Assembly (NCBI RefSeq): GCF_050624435.1
Contig: NC_134539.1
Location: forward strand, 143,130,025-143,194,024
DNA length: 64,000 bases
Direction: 5' to 3'
DNA from: Tenrec ecaudatus
Lineage: Eukaryota > Chordata > Mammalia > Afrosoricida > Tenrecidae
The translations under genes and the position numbers were made by a program. Below, one piece after another: positions 51,030 through 62,010 of this stretch. How positions within the stretch are numbered: position 1 is the stretch's first letter; every line of letters begins with the position of its first letter. The notes under the pieces were generated by a model that was given only the letters and a program-made list of their open reading frames with translations, searched no databases and was not told the DNA's origin.

Positions 51030-52960
51030 TTAAAAATCGTTTTATTGGAGGCTTGAACAACTCCTATCACAATCTACACATCCATTGTTGCCATCATTTT
51101 AAAAACATTTTCTACTTGAGTCCTTGGTATCACCTTCTCATTTCCCCCTCACTTCCCCACTCTCCCTCCCTCACAAACCCTTAATAATTTATAAATTAAT
51201 TTTTTATGCCTTACCCTGATTGATGTTTCCCTTTACCTACTTTTCTGTTGTCTATCCCCCTGGGAGGGGGTTATATGTAGATCATTGTGATGGGTTTCCC
51301 CTTTCTCCCCTCACCTTCCCCTTGCTCTCCTGGTATCACTACTCTCAATATTGGTCCTGAGGGGTTTATCTGTCTTGCACTCCCTGTATTTCCAGCTCTT
51401 TATCTATACCCATGTACATGCTCTGGCCTAGCCAGATTTGTAAGGTAGACTTGGGATCATAATAGTGTGGGGTGTGTGTGAAGCATTGAAGAACTAGAGG
51501 AAAGTTGTATGTTTCAATGGTGCTATACTGTACCCTGACTGGCTCATCTCCTTCCCATGAGTCTTCTGTAAGGGGATGTCCAATTGCCTACAGATGGGCT
51601 TTAGGTCTCCACTCTGCACTCCTCATTTACAATGATATGATTTTTTTGTTCTGGATCTCTGATGCCCGATACCTGATCCTATCAACATGTCATGATCACA
51701 CAGGCTGGTGTGCTTCTTCGTGGGCTTTGTAGCTTCTCAGCTAGATGGTTGCTTGTTTATCTTTGAGCTTTTAAGACCCCAGGTGCTATATCTTTTAATA
51801 GCTGGGCACCATCAGCGTTCTTCATCACATTTGCTTATGTACCCATTTTGTCTTCAGCAATCCTGTCAGGAAGGTGAGCATCATGGAATGCCAGGTTATT
51901 AGAACAAAGTGTTCTTGCATTGAGGCCCAATGTCCATCTGCTACCCTAATACTAAATCTATAAATATATGTACATAGATGTTTCCTTATCATATATATTT
52001 ACATATGTACATGCCTATATTTAGACCTCTATAAATGCCCTTTGCCTCCTAATTCTTTCCTCTATTTCCGTTTACTTTCCTCTTGTCCTACTATCATATT
52101 CAGCCTTCATTTGGGTTTCAGTAATTCCTTTTAGTTACATTGCCCTTGATCAATTCCTACCAGACCTTCTACACCCTCCTTGCCATTAATTTTAGATCAC
52201 TTTTTGTTCCCTTGTCCTGAGTTTGTTAATACCCACTCCTTTTCCCCTGCCTCCCCCTCTCCTGTGTCCCCCCCGAAACTAGAACCATCAATCTGTTATT
52301 TTCTCCTCTGGATTATTTATCCCACCTATATTATCTAGGTAGACATGCAGAGACAATAATAAACACAAAAACAAGATAGAGCAAAACAAAGCAACAAAAG
52401 AAACAACTACAACAGTAACAAAAATGACAAAAAAGGAAAAGTAAAAAAAAAAAAAGGAAAAGTCTATAAATAGTTCAAGATCTGATTGTTGACCTTTAGG
52501 AGTGTGTTCCAGTTGAGTCTGGTGGAGTGCCATGCCCTGACCCCACAGTCTATTTCTGGTATTCCCTGGGGACTTCATTGCTCTGTTCCCTTTATTGCTC
52601 TGTTGCACGCCCTTTGTGTTTTGCTTTGGTTTCGTGGGGTCAGATCAGGCACAATTCCAGCACCGTGTCTCCAGTGTTGTCCCCAGTAGCACTATGGGTC
52701 AGTGAGGGATGTTGTGTCTTGTGGTGGGGCCGGTCCTATGGTCCTCTCTGTGCATTGGCTGCTCTGAGCAGGAATATGGTCCTCAGGGCTTGGTGGGCCA
52801 GGATGTGCTCCACTCTCTCCCCCTTCGTTTGCTCCTGTGTGCTCTGATCAGACATGTCCCTCTTCCTGAGCTGTAGCTTCAGTGCTGTCCCCTGAAGTGA
52901 ATTCTTTTGGGGGGTGGGGGACTGTCCATGTAGTTGGGATGGGGGCCGGCCCCCAGAATT
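51030..52960 (-). mobile_element. LINE 3' region, copy E (longest, antisense)
   Basis: Starts at the same terminus as copies A, B and D (tttaaaaatcgttttattgg) and runs collinearly through the purine-rich tract to about 52960. Beyond 52480 it reaches segments absent from the shorter copies. There is no recognisable reverse transcriptase frame, so either the 3' non-coding part is unusually long or the element is non-autonomous. An A-rich stretch (52370-52470 on plus) lies within it. Confidence 0.65.
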
Positions 52961-53219
52961 GTTAGAGTCATTGAACAGTGATCACTTTTCTCCACTTGTA
53001 AAATAGGTTAAGAGTGCACGGTAAGGCAGTTAACATCCACGTCAAGTCTTTCAAGCTCCTTGGAGCAGGGGCTCTCCAGGAAGTGGAGGGCGATTCCACA
53101 ATATTCCTGCCAGCCCCCTCCTTCAGATCTAATAAGAGTGGCGGGGTGGGTGGGGGTGACTTTCAGAACCACTGCTGAGGAGAAGTGGCAGGCGAGTGCA
53201 TTTACAAACAAGTGAGCTC

Positions 53220-53530
53220 ACTGTTATTCCCTTGCTTAAAACTCTTCCTAGCTTCTCATTGCTCTTAGATTAAACGTCACGCTCCCTCCCGTGACATGAA
53301 GGTTCTGCAGGTAAGCTCCTGCTTACCTCTGCTTCATTTTAAATCCCAGCCATTGGCTCTTACAAACCCCTCCCATCTCAAACCTTGTTTTCAGTTCTTC
53401 CAGACTATTTCACTCTCTCCCTTTATCACCCACTGAGTGATTGTCACCAGGTCATTCTTTCTATGTGTACTCGTTCTCACTGCCCCCACCATCTGTCTGT
53501 CAGTTTCTCATACCTGCGTGGGGCTGCGAC
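53220..53530 (-). mobile_element. L2-like fragment
   Basis: The block cttgcttaaaactcttccta, then cttctcattgctcttagatt and later gcctcttctcctg-type words resembles the ancient L2 LINE. Orientation and limits are uncertain. Confidence 0.5.
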
Positions 53531-53564
53531 GCTAGAAGCTTTGCCACAGTATTTCAAATACCAG

Positions 53565-54345
53565 CAGGGTCACCGTGGTAGACAGGGTTCAGCACAGTTT
53601 CCAGACGGAAACAGTTGAGGAAGGAGGACATGGTCGTGTGATTCTGAAAAAACTCGCCAGTATAAACCTTTTGGGTAGTAGCAGATTGTTTGACGTAGTG
53701 CCACAAGACGAGCCTCTTCTGGTCGCAGGCACTGGAAATGTGACTATATGGTTTCCGCAAAGTGGAGTCAGCCTTAAGGACTTGGGCGGAGGAAAACGAT
53801 CAAGACCTTCATTATTTGCTGCTACAATGAGAAGCAGCAGCTGTAGACATCCATTAACAATCAGAATGTGGAATGTGTGACCTGTGACTCTAGAAAAATT
53901 GGAAGTCATCAAAAATGAAATGGAATGTTGCATAGTTCTACATTGTAGGCATCAGTCAGCTGAAAGAGACTGGTCTTGACCATCATATGGTCCTACTAAG
54001 CATGGGTGACGAAGAACAATGAAATCACCTTCACTATGCTGTCGGTGACAGGTTAACACCGTTAGGACGGCAAGTAAGAATACTGAATGTGACTACTATT
54101 CCGATTTATGCAGCCACCACTGCCAAAGACTCTTGCCAACCTCCACAGTCTGAAACGGATCAAATATGCCATCAGGACGCATCGATCATTACTGGTGATT
54201 GCCGTGCAAACACTGGACACAAAAAAGAAGCACCTGGAGTTGGCAAAATAAAGCCTCGGCGATGGAAACAACCCTGGAGATCACATAATAGAATTCTGAA
54301 ACCTCAAGGACTTGTTCATTACAAGTACCGTTTTTTCAACTGCAT
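53565..54345 (+). mobile_element. RTE1/BovB-type LINE, endonuclease part (sense)
   Basis: The region holds diverged RTE words: tctagaaaaattggaagtca (53889), gactactattccgatttatg (54090) and gatcattactggtgattgcc (54183, the endonuclease GD.N motif region). Frames are broken and internal deletions are evident. It continues in the same orientation at 55590. Confidence 0.8.
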
Positions 54346-55589
54346 CTTGATGTTGTTAGGTGAATTGATTCGGTTCTGACTCATAGCGACTCTATGCACA
54401 ACAGAGTGAAACACTGTCCAGTCCTGCACCATCACAATCGTTCTTGTGTGAGGTAGTTAATTTATTGTGCCAAGCTGCCCAATAAATACATGTGGGATTA
54501 ATTGAAGGGCGGAGAGATAAAGGGCTCAGTGAGCCTCGCCTTTCTAGTTCTCAGGTCTCTTGCTTTCTGATGGTGGGACCAGGGTGCAGCTGCCTTAGTC
54601 AGTTCCCTGCTTCAGCTGGAAAGGCTCACTTCCTGCAAGACATCCCTTAGAAGCCACATGGATCTACCCTGATGCAGCCCTGGGTGCTGGAGCAGCCTTG
54701 TGGACACCCCTGCCAGCACTGAGATGATTACACGCTCATTGACTCAGTTTTCCTCCTGCAGTCGGTATCATAGTGTGTGTTTTGTGAGATGGAGGAGGAC
54801 TTTGTGGATTGGTGTTGGACATATGGGTTAATGTTGGACTTGTGGGCTTGGGAAGCACTGGGTTGGGATGTTTTCTTGATGTGCACTTAACCTTCATATA
54901 AAACTCTCTCTTATAGATGAGTTTCTGTGGACTTGTTTCTCTAAAGTACCCAGGCAAACACACTGTGCCTGAACCCATCATTGAAGACATAGCGTTAATC
55001 CATCTTGTTGAGGTCCTCCTCTTTTCCACTGCCCCTTAATTTTACCAAGCATGATGTCCTTCCTCAGGGACTGGTCTCTCCTTGTCTAAAGTATGTAAGA
55101 AAAAGTCTTGCCATCCTTGCCTCTAAGGAGCACTCTGGCTCTACTTCTTCCAAGACCGATTTGTTTGTCTTTTTAGCAGTCATGGTACTTTCAATAGTCT
55201 GCTCCAGCACCACAATTCAAATGCATTAATTCTTCTACAGTCTTCCTTCTTCAATGTCAATTTTCACATGCATATGAGGCAGTGGAAAATACCATAGCGT
55301 GCGTCAGGCACACCTTGGTCTTCAAAGTAATCTCCTTGGTTTTCAGCACTCTGAAGAGGTCCTGTGCAGCTTTGATCTTGACTGCTGCTTCCATGTGCAC
55401 TGGCTGTGGAGCCAAGCAAGCTAAAACCCTTGACAAGTTCAACTTTTTCTCATTTATCACGTGACTCCCAATCGGTGCAGTTGTGAGGATTTTGGTCTTT
55501 CCGGTTGTAGATAGATCCAGCAAGGTGAAATCTTTGACAACTTCAGTCTTTTCTCCAATTGTGAAGATTTGGGTTTTCTTTACAACTGA
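54346..55589 (-). mobile_element. RTE1-type LINE, 3' part (antisense), split by an LTR
   Basis: Starts with the RTE tail word gttctgactcatagcgactc (54375), resumes after an LTR at 54963 with taccaagcatgatgtccttc, and continues through aggagcactctggctctact and accatagcgtgcgtcaggca. On the minus strand the frame at 55257-55616 reads as the RTE post-RT domain (EITLKTKV...HAMVFSTASYACEN). It is inverted relative to the RTE parts on both sides. Confidence 0.88.
54449..54962 (+). mobile_element. Solo LTR, family X copy 2, inside RTE1
   Basis: Shares ggacatatgggttaatgttg and the 3' end tgtttctctaaagtacccag with the copy at 50495. Bases ttgtg before and ctgtg after match at 4 of 5, a likely target duplication. 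RTE1 sequence is continuous across it. Confidence 0.7.
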
Positions 55590-56740
55590 TTGGTAGAGAT
55601 CCATATTTGTACACATGCCAAAGAAAGGTGATGTAAAAGAAGGCTTAAATTACAAAACTATCATTGATATCACATGCAAGTAAAATTTTGCTGAAGATCA
55701 TCAACAACTGCTGCAGCAGTACATTGATGGAGCTGCCAGAAGTTCAGGCCAGATTCAGAAGTGGAAGTGGAACCCCAGGGTGTATTAGTCCGGGAGGACT
55801 AGAGAAACAAATGCATAGTCACACATATGTGTAAAAGAGTTTTATATAATGAATAATTGTATATTAAGAAAACATCCCAGGCCCGTCCAGATCAAGTGTA
55901 TAAGTCCGATATTAGCCTATATGTCTGATACCAGTCTATAATTTCCTCTTCAGACTCACACAACACATGCAACGACGCCAATGCAAGAAGATCACAGGCC
56001 AGTGGGTGGAAAGTCTTGTGGATCCAGTAGTGGTGGGAGCATCTCAGGGCTGGAGTGGGTCTCCACATGGTTCCTCCAGCTCCACCCCTCAGCAAGTTAA
56101 CAGATTATGTAACTCCACACAGGAAAATCATTGCTGATATCAGATGGATCTTAACTGAAAGGAGAGAATACCAGAAAGATGTTTACTTGTTTTATTGACT
56201 ACTCAAAAGTACTTAACTGTGTTGACCCTAACACACTACGGACAGCCTTGAGAAGAATGGGAATTCCAGACACTGCATTGTGCTCGTGGGCATCCTGTCC
56301 ATGGATCAAGAGGCAGCTGTGGGACCAGAACATGGGAGTTCTGCATGGCTTACAATCAGGAAAGGTGTGCGTCCTCTCACCATACTTGTTCAATCTGTCT
56401 GCTGTGCAAATTATCAAGAAACTAGATTACATGAAGAGGAATGTGGCTTATTAACACGCTGGGGTGATATACAGATGACACAATCTTGCTTGCTAAAAAG
56501 TGAGGAGGACTTGAAGCTCTTGCTGATGAAGATCAAGGGTTGCTGCCTCTGGTACGGATTCAAACTCAATGTAAGAAAAACCCAAATCCTTGTGACTAGA
56601 GCCGTAGGTAACATCATATATGAGATATACACTATTTTTTATATTGTCCGTAAAACCTGTGAAAGCCAGAAACTGTGTCTGGCTCAAAGCTGTCAAAGAA
56701 GGAACACCCACCTGTTTCCCACGGACAGAGAGTGATGAGA
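55590..56740 (+). mobile_element. RTE1/BovB-type LINE, reverse transcriptase part (sense)
   Basis: Outside the inserted LTR (55781-56119) the sequence follows the RTE RT domain. Translation near 56179-56454 gives CFIDYSKVLNCVDPNTL and GIPDTALCSW; near 56480-56600 it gives LKLLLMKIKG and FKLNVRKTQIL. Multiple stops and frameshifts make it inactive. Confidence 0.9.
55781..56119 (-). mobile_element. Solo LTR, family X copy 3, inside RTE1
   Basis: On the minus strand it runs from TGTGGAGTTACATAATCTG to GGACTAATACA, clear MaLR-like ends. Flanks caggg (55776-55780) and cagga (56120-56124) match at 4 of 5, and RTE1 resumes directly after. Shorter than copies 1 and 2. Confidence 0.82.
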
Positions 56741-56964
56741 TTGCGCCCCTTCAAAGGAGAAAAACCTTCAAGATCTGGAAAAGCCAGGCGGCCCCAGCTC
56801 GAGTTCTTATTCTCAGGGATCTCATTGTGTTTTGGAAATCAAGGCAGAGACATCCAGTCACTTGCCCACCCTCATCATGATGGTGCTAGGATTCAAATCT
56901 TGTTACAATACGACTTTAGGATTCATAATCCAGGCACTGAACTGCTCTCAAAGTTCAAAACTCT

Positions 56965-57110
56965 GGCACGGGGTCAGTGCTGACTCACAGTGACCCCCGT
57001 GTGGGTTTCTGAGACGGTAACTGTTGACAAGAGTAGAAAGTCCAGCCTTTCTCCCAAGAAGCTGCTGCTGGTGGTTCCAAACCAGCGACACGGGGACCTA
57101 ACTGCTACAC
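56965..57110 (-). repeat. AfroSINE, antisense
   Basis: Contains gtcagtgctgactcacagtg, then gtagaaagtccagcctttct and gctgctgctggtggttccaa. Confidence 0.8.
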
Positions 57111-57480
57111 AATATTTATTACCTCATGCTGGTAGCTGAGTCTATTGTTATTTGCAAATTAATGGTGTTCAAGCTCCTGCCATCAGGAATCAGAGAAAAC
57201 AAAATTGATTAGTAGATCCTGGTTCATCGGAACAGGTTCCCTTGAGCCCTTTGGTTAGAAGGAACTAGGATTAGTGGTGACATAATGGCCAATTGGAACT
57301 TGATCTCAATCTGGGAGGATACAGGACCTCGTGAAAGGGGCACAGAGTTAGAGATAGGGAGAGGACAGTCACCCTTCCAGGGCTTAGTCACGCAGCTAAT
57401 TTATTAGACTTATGATTATGGAGGCAGCAGTCTTGAGCCTTTGGTTCCTTCAGCTTAGAATACCTTTTTATGAATTTAAT

Positions 57481-58034
57481 TGTGTGCACCAAAAATGTGT
57501 CAACTTGGCTAGGTCATAATTCTCTGTATTAAGTAATTTCCTTCTAGTTCTTGATCTGATGTAATTATCCTAGGTGTTGTAAAGCCTAACCTCGTGATAT
57601 TAATGAGGTAGGAATAGAAGCAGTTATGTGAATGAAGCAGGATACCATCCACAAGTAGTGTTTCCCAAACTGGACCAACAGGGGTGGGGGTGGGACTGCA
57701 AAAAGCAGATACTTACACTTTATTCTAGATGGTGGGTTACAGTACAAGAAATTGTCATTGCTGGGGGGTGGGCACTGAGTAATTTTTCTTTCAGTTGCCT
57801 GGTTCGTAAGTTTGGGAATCTGTGTTATATGCACAGGATAAAGTGTGTATTGAGTCAGTCTCTTTTGACCGATAAAACAGATTACATAAGAAAGCAAAGA
57901 ACAGAGGGAGCTCATCCTTTGGACCGAGGTTCCCTGTGCTAAGAACCTCCTCAATCCAGGGAAAAACTGATGCTAACACACGTGGAACTCTGGGTCCACA
58001 GATGTTGAAAAGAGATAGAGCTCCTCCTCTGGAG

Positions 58035-58102
<68 letters not shown>

Positions 58103-58266
58103 CCGAGCTAGCTTTCTTTTATTTATTTATTTATTTTTTACCGAGCTAGCTTTCTTATCGACCTGGTGCCCTGCATTCGGACTTCCTAAACTGTGAAAGG
58201 ATAAATGTCTGGCTGTTCCATCCATTCGTGGGATCTCTGTTATGGCCGCACTGAATAACGAAAGCA
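57481..58266 (+). mobile_element. MLT-like solo LTR with (GA)n expansion
   Basis: Starts TGTGTGCACCAAAAATGTGT followed by caacttggctaggtc. The 3' part has ccgagctagctttcttatcg, then cctaaactgtgaaaggataa and atctctgttatggccgcact, the usual MaLR LTR end words. The left third and the middle are separated by unclassified sequence. Confidence 0.7.
58037..58100. repeat. (GA)n microsatellite, about 32 units
   Basis: A 64-bp pure GA tract inside the LTR, directly before the duplicated taccgagctagctttctt. Confidence 0.97.
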
Positions 58267-58786
58267 GCTTTTTTCCCTCCTCCTTCTGGCTCACCATCTA
58301 TTTTTCAAAGCATTGATGCCTTCCAGTGTGGAGAAAGAAAGGGCTTGCCTTTAATCTGTCAATCTTGACTAAAGTGCATCTGCAAAAGCTCAAAGAGATT
58401 GAAACGGAATCAAAATATGTCATTTAATAACGGATTTCATACAACCAGAACCAAAGGGGCAATTCCCAGTGCGGGTCCATGCGCTGAGTTTTGTGGGGAA
58501 AATACCCCCTCAAGGGTTCACAGGCGGAGGAGGAAGACCCTGAAACACGGAGGCCCAATTCTTCCTGAGAGCAGAGCGGTCAAAGGTCACGCTTGTCAGT
58601 GATGCCCCTCAGAAGGTTCGAATTTCAGGAGCAGGAGTAAGAATACTCAGGCCATGGAGGAAACACTTTCCAAGATGGCAGCGCTGTGCCAGGAGCATGT
58701 TCCAGATAAAGCACCCTCTTGGCTGCAGCGGTGGAGGCCACCCGGGGTAATGCGCAATCAGAGCAGCTGAAGGGCTGGGTGCTAGG

Positions 58787-59568
58787 TGTTACGGGTTCAC
58801 TCATGTCCCATCCTCCCGAAAATGTTCTAAATCCTAGCCTCTCCTCCATCTGGGATTCCAATCCCATTGGGGAATGGGTTTTCATGGTTACCCCGTGCAG
58901 GATGTATCTACTCAGCCTCTGAAGAGATGAAAAAGGGGCAGATTAAGAAGCCTAGAAAGAAGGGAGAAGATCACCCAGCAGCAGAAAGCTCAAAAGAGCG
59001 AAGGATTGAAAGCCTTCCTCTAGTGCAGCGGCTCTCAGCCTTCCTCAGGCCACAACCCTTTAGGACAGTGCCTCATGTGGTGGTGACCCCCAACCATAAC
59101 GTTTTTGTTGCTACTTCATAACTGTCATTTTTCTACTGCTATGAATCATCATGTAAATATCTGATAGGCAGGGTGTATTTTCATTGAACATCATGAAAGC
59201 CTAGTGATGAATCACAAAAACAATGTCATTCTATATTGTGAAATATTTATTTCTAATGACAAAGCGGTGAAATTTTGTCTTGAAGCATGATGTAGCATGG
59301 GTACACCAGTCTTCATGCTGGGTACTCGTAGCTGGGCGGATAGGGTTCCTAAGACCATCAGAAATCTGTGTTTTCTGATGATCTCAGGCGACCCCTGTGG
59401 AAGGGTCCTTTGACCCCCCAAAGGGGTCGCGACCCACAGGTTGAGAACAACTGCTCTAGCGCCTTTTCCCTGGACTCAGATCTCCAACCTCCTCAGCCGT
59501 GAAAAAACAGTAAAGTTAGTCCCTCCCTTGTGGCATTTCTGTTACAGCAGCACTAGAAAGATAAGACA
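58787..59568 (+). mobile_element. MLT-like solo LTR interrupted by SPIN
   Basis: Begins TGTTACGGGTTCACTCATG, continues to gaaagccttcc, and resumes after SPIN with tttccctggactcagatctc. It ends tctgttacagcagcactag followed by aaagataagaca, a standard MaLR LTR end. Confidence 0.75.
59026..59453 (-). mobile_element. SPIN-type hAT transposon with target duplication
   Basis: Both ends are present: cagcggctctcagcc on the left and the complement of CAGTTGTTCTCAACCTGTGG on the right. The flanks ctctagtg (59018-59025) and ctctagcg (59454-59461) match at 7 of 8 and fit the reported NTCTAGAN preference. 428 bp, non-autonomous. Confidence 0.93.
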
Positions 59569-59573
59569 GGAAA

Positions 59574-60917
59574 GCAGCACATTCTCGTAAAAGCCATCAA
59601 TACATAAGGCGAGCATTGTCCCATGTGCAACGTCTTAGATAAAGGTATTCACCAGGCACTGTGGGGAAGCTGGGGAGCCTTTAATGAGGGAAGGAGATTA
59701 GCTTAGTGACTGTTTCCTGGAGGAGGATAAAGGCAAGGAAGTTAGGGGCTAGTTATCCTTAGAGGGCAGACTAGGGCTCAAAGGGATGAAAGGGTATAGG
59801 GCGAAAGGAACTTAATTAGTTTTTATCAAGTGTAAGGCAGTTGCTCCTCTGTGTGCCCATTGTGTTAACAGTTCACAGCATTGGTCTTTTCATAGCCAGC
59901 ACGGTCTTGGAGGTAAAATGCAAGATCACAGTGGTCTTGGGGTTGCAGCGGCCTTGCCCTGGTCATTCTGGACTGCTCAGACATCAGACCCTCCCTGGCT
60001 TCCTCTCACTCCCCTTCTAGTCCCTAAACGTCCATCCATGGGCCCTGGGACTTCTTTTAACTCTACATAGGATCTACCCAAACACATCTGCTCCCATCAC
60101 CCCACTACCAGACTGGGGGCCATACATCTCTTCACTCTAACCCCCATCTCTCATGAACCTGAGATCCATCTTTCTAACTCCTTTCTAAATGCTCCTTAGG
60201 TCATTAAAACCCATCTGGCCAAAATCAATGTCTCCCTTTCCTCCCTCTCAGTCTGCCTTTCTTCCGCTGCAACTATCTTGGCTAAGGCCACGAGGACCTG
60301 GTGAAGGGCCAGCCCTGCCTTGCTGAGACATCCAAACTTGGTTTGCAGGCAACTGAGCGCTAGGGAAGGTGGACTAACCTTGCAGTTAGCTGCTCAAGGC
60401 GCCAGCAACCTCAAGGAAGGAAACACAAGGGGAAGACTTCACTTTCATTCTGCTCACTTGAAATTCTTTGCCCCGCCCTCCTCCCTCCCTCCTCATTATT
60501 TATTCATCATCAAGTCCTGTAGAAACCTCTTCATTGTTTTCAGGAGGCATCCCACCCCCTTAGGTTCTAGTACTTTCTCCCTAACCCACAAATCCCATTG
60601 GCTTGTTGTCTGCGATAAGGTCATCTTCCCCGCAACTCCCCTGCCACTTGTATTCCAAGACACCAAATAATGTCTCTCCATTTTTCTATATTTGCTAATC
60701 TTCCTCGAGGTTTTGTAAACCATAGTCTCAGCTCTCCACAGCTACTGAGGCAGTCTCAGAAGAGCTGAGAGTGACGGGGACGGCAGAGTGAGGAGTCCCT
60801 CCCCACCGTTCGTTTCAACCACAGCAGCTAGTTCTCTCTCTCTCTTTCTCATACATATATATTCAATCTCTTCCTCTATATATATTCAATCAAATGATAA
60901 AAATGGTTTAAAATCAT
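59574..60917. other. Intergenic stretch, nothing firmly recognised
   Basis: Between an LTR and the RPL37A pseudogene. Pyrimidine-rich parts around 60120-60300 may be old LINE remnants, but I cannot assign them. A CT run and AT-rich tetramers occur at 60834-60900. Confidence 0.5.
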
Positions 60918-61256
60918 CATGTCAGATCAAATGAACCTATTTACTACAGGCCAGAGATGCTTCAAATGGCAGTTTCTACTGGTCTGCCGACGTGGACTTT
61001 GCCAGGACTGCAGAGATGGGGTGTGGGTCCAGGCACCGCTGTTTCCCTGCAGGAACCACAGTGTCAGATCCCAGCAGTTCGTCTCTTCAGTTCGGTTTTT
61101 GCCACGAAAGCAGCAAATTTATTTGGCATGCTGGCTGATTTCAATTTCTTCACCATTTTCCTCCAGGTCAGCACCATCATGGGTTCCATATTTACCCACA
61201 ATCCCAAGCTTCTTGGTGCGTTTGGCCATTGTACCACAAACTAGCTCCAAGTCCAG
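60918..61256 (-). pseudogene. RPL37A pseudogene: RPL37A processed pseudogene
   Basis: The minus strand from 61229 reads [16 protein letters not shown], then a frameshifted segment, then EIEISQHAK followed by a stop where the parent has Tyr. Later parts match the Cys-rich zinc-ribbon region only in other frames (ctgtggttcctgcagg, ggtgcctggacc). The 3' side matches the RPL37A 3'UTR (catctctggcctgtagtaaa). No introns, multiple lesions, no remaining poly(A) tail. Confidence 0.92.
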
Positions 61257-61480
61257 AGATGAAGCCCTGCTTTATAGATTAACCATGCGGGATTTCTTTT
61301 GGAGGAAAGGAGTCTTAGCTCTAAAAGTTTAAAATCCAATGGCTTATAGAAAAATTGAAATTTAAACTCCTTACCACGGCACCATGGACTAATATTTGTC
61401 TCCCTCTTACCTCTCTAGCTTTATTTTCCACCAACATCCCTTGCATTCTACAGTGAATTCACTGTGAGCTCACTCTTGAG

Positions 61481-61690
61481 CAGCGGTTCTCAACCTGGGG
61501 GTTTGGGGGTCAAATGACCCCTTCACGGGGGTCACCTAAGACCATATTTCCGATGGTCTTAGGAACCGAGACACCGCTCCTCTATCCATCTCCAGGTGGG
61601 TCCACCCACATCAGATTCGCCCACATACAGGATAACCACACGAGGAACTATATTACAGGGTGCTGGCATTAGGAAGGTTGGGAACCACTG
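61481..61690 (+). mobile_element. SPIN-type hAT transposon, short copy
   Basis: The left end CAGCGGTTCTCAACCTGGGG and the right end ggcattaggaaggttgggaa plus ccactg match SPIN. The middle is heavily rearranged. The flanks ctcttgag and tgctagaa are no longer a clear duplication. Confidence 0.85.
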
Positions 61691-61719
61691 TGCTAGAAGA
61701 CCTAAGCCGTGGTTCCTTC

Positions 61720-62010
61720 TGCCTGGGCTATAACTAGAACAAAAGCTCTTCAAGGGCAAGGGCTTTGTCTGTCTTACCTGCTCTTTCCCCGCTACCTCAC
61801 ACCATGCCTGGCTCAAAGTTAAGTACTCAATACCTATTTGTTAAATGGATGTCTTTCGCCAGTTCCCTGCCACGATAACATTTGTTTATTCTTCAAGGCC
61901 AACTCAAATGTCACGGTTTCTGACATGTGTGACTTCCCATCCCCTCCCTCTAACTGCTCTCATTGGCTTGTTTTCTGTTTGCCATAGCACTTGATCGAAA
62001 TTTTTGTAAG
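61720..62010 (+). mobile_element. L2-like fragment
   Basis: Contains gctcttcaagggcaagggct, then atgcctggctcaaagttaag and acctatttgttaaatggatg, the typical L2 3' words. Confidence 0.65.

Noticed and set aside
56179-56735. Considered as a host reverse-transcriptase-like gene
   Set aside because: The domain is recognisable, but stops, frameshifts and an inserted LTR show a dead RTE1 LINE.
58037-58100. GA tract considered as a promoter (GAGA-type) element
   Set aside because: It is a pure microsatellite within an LTR, with no gene beside it.
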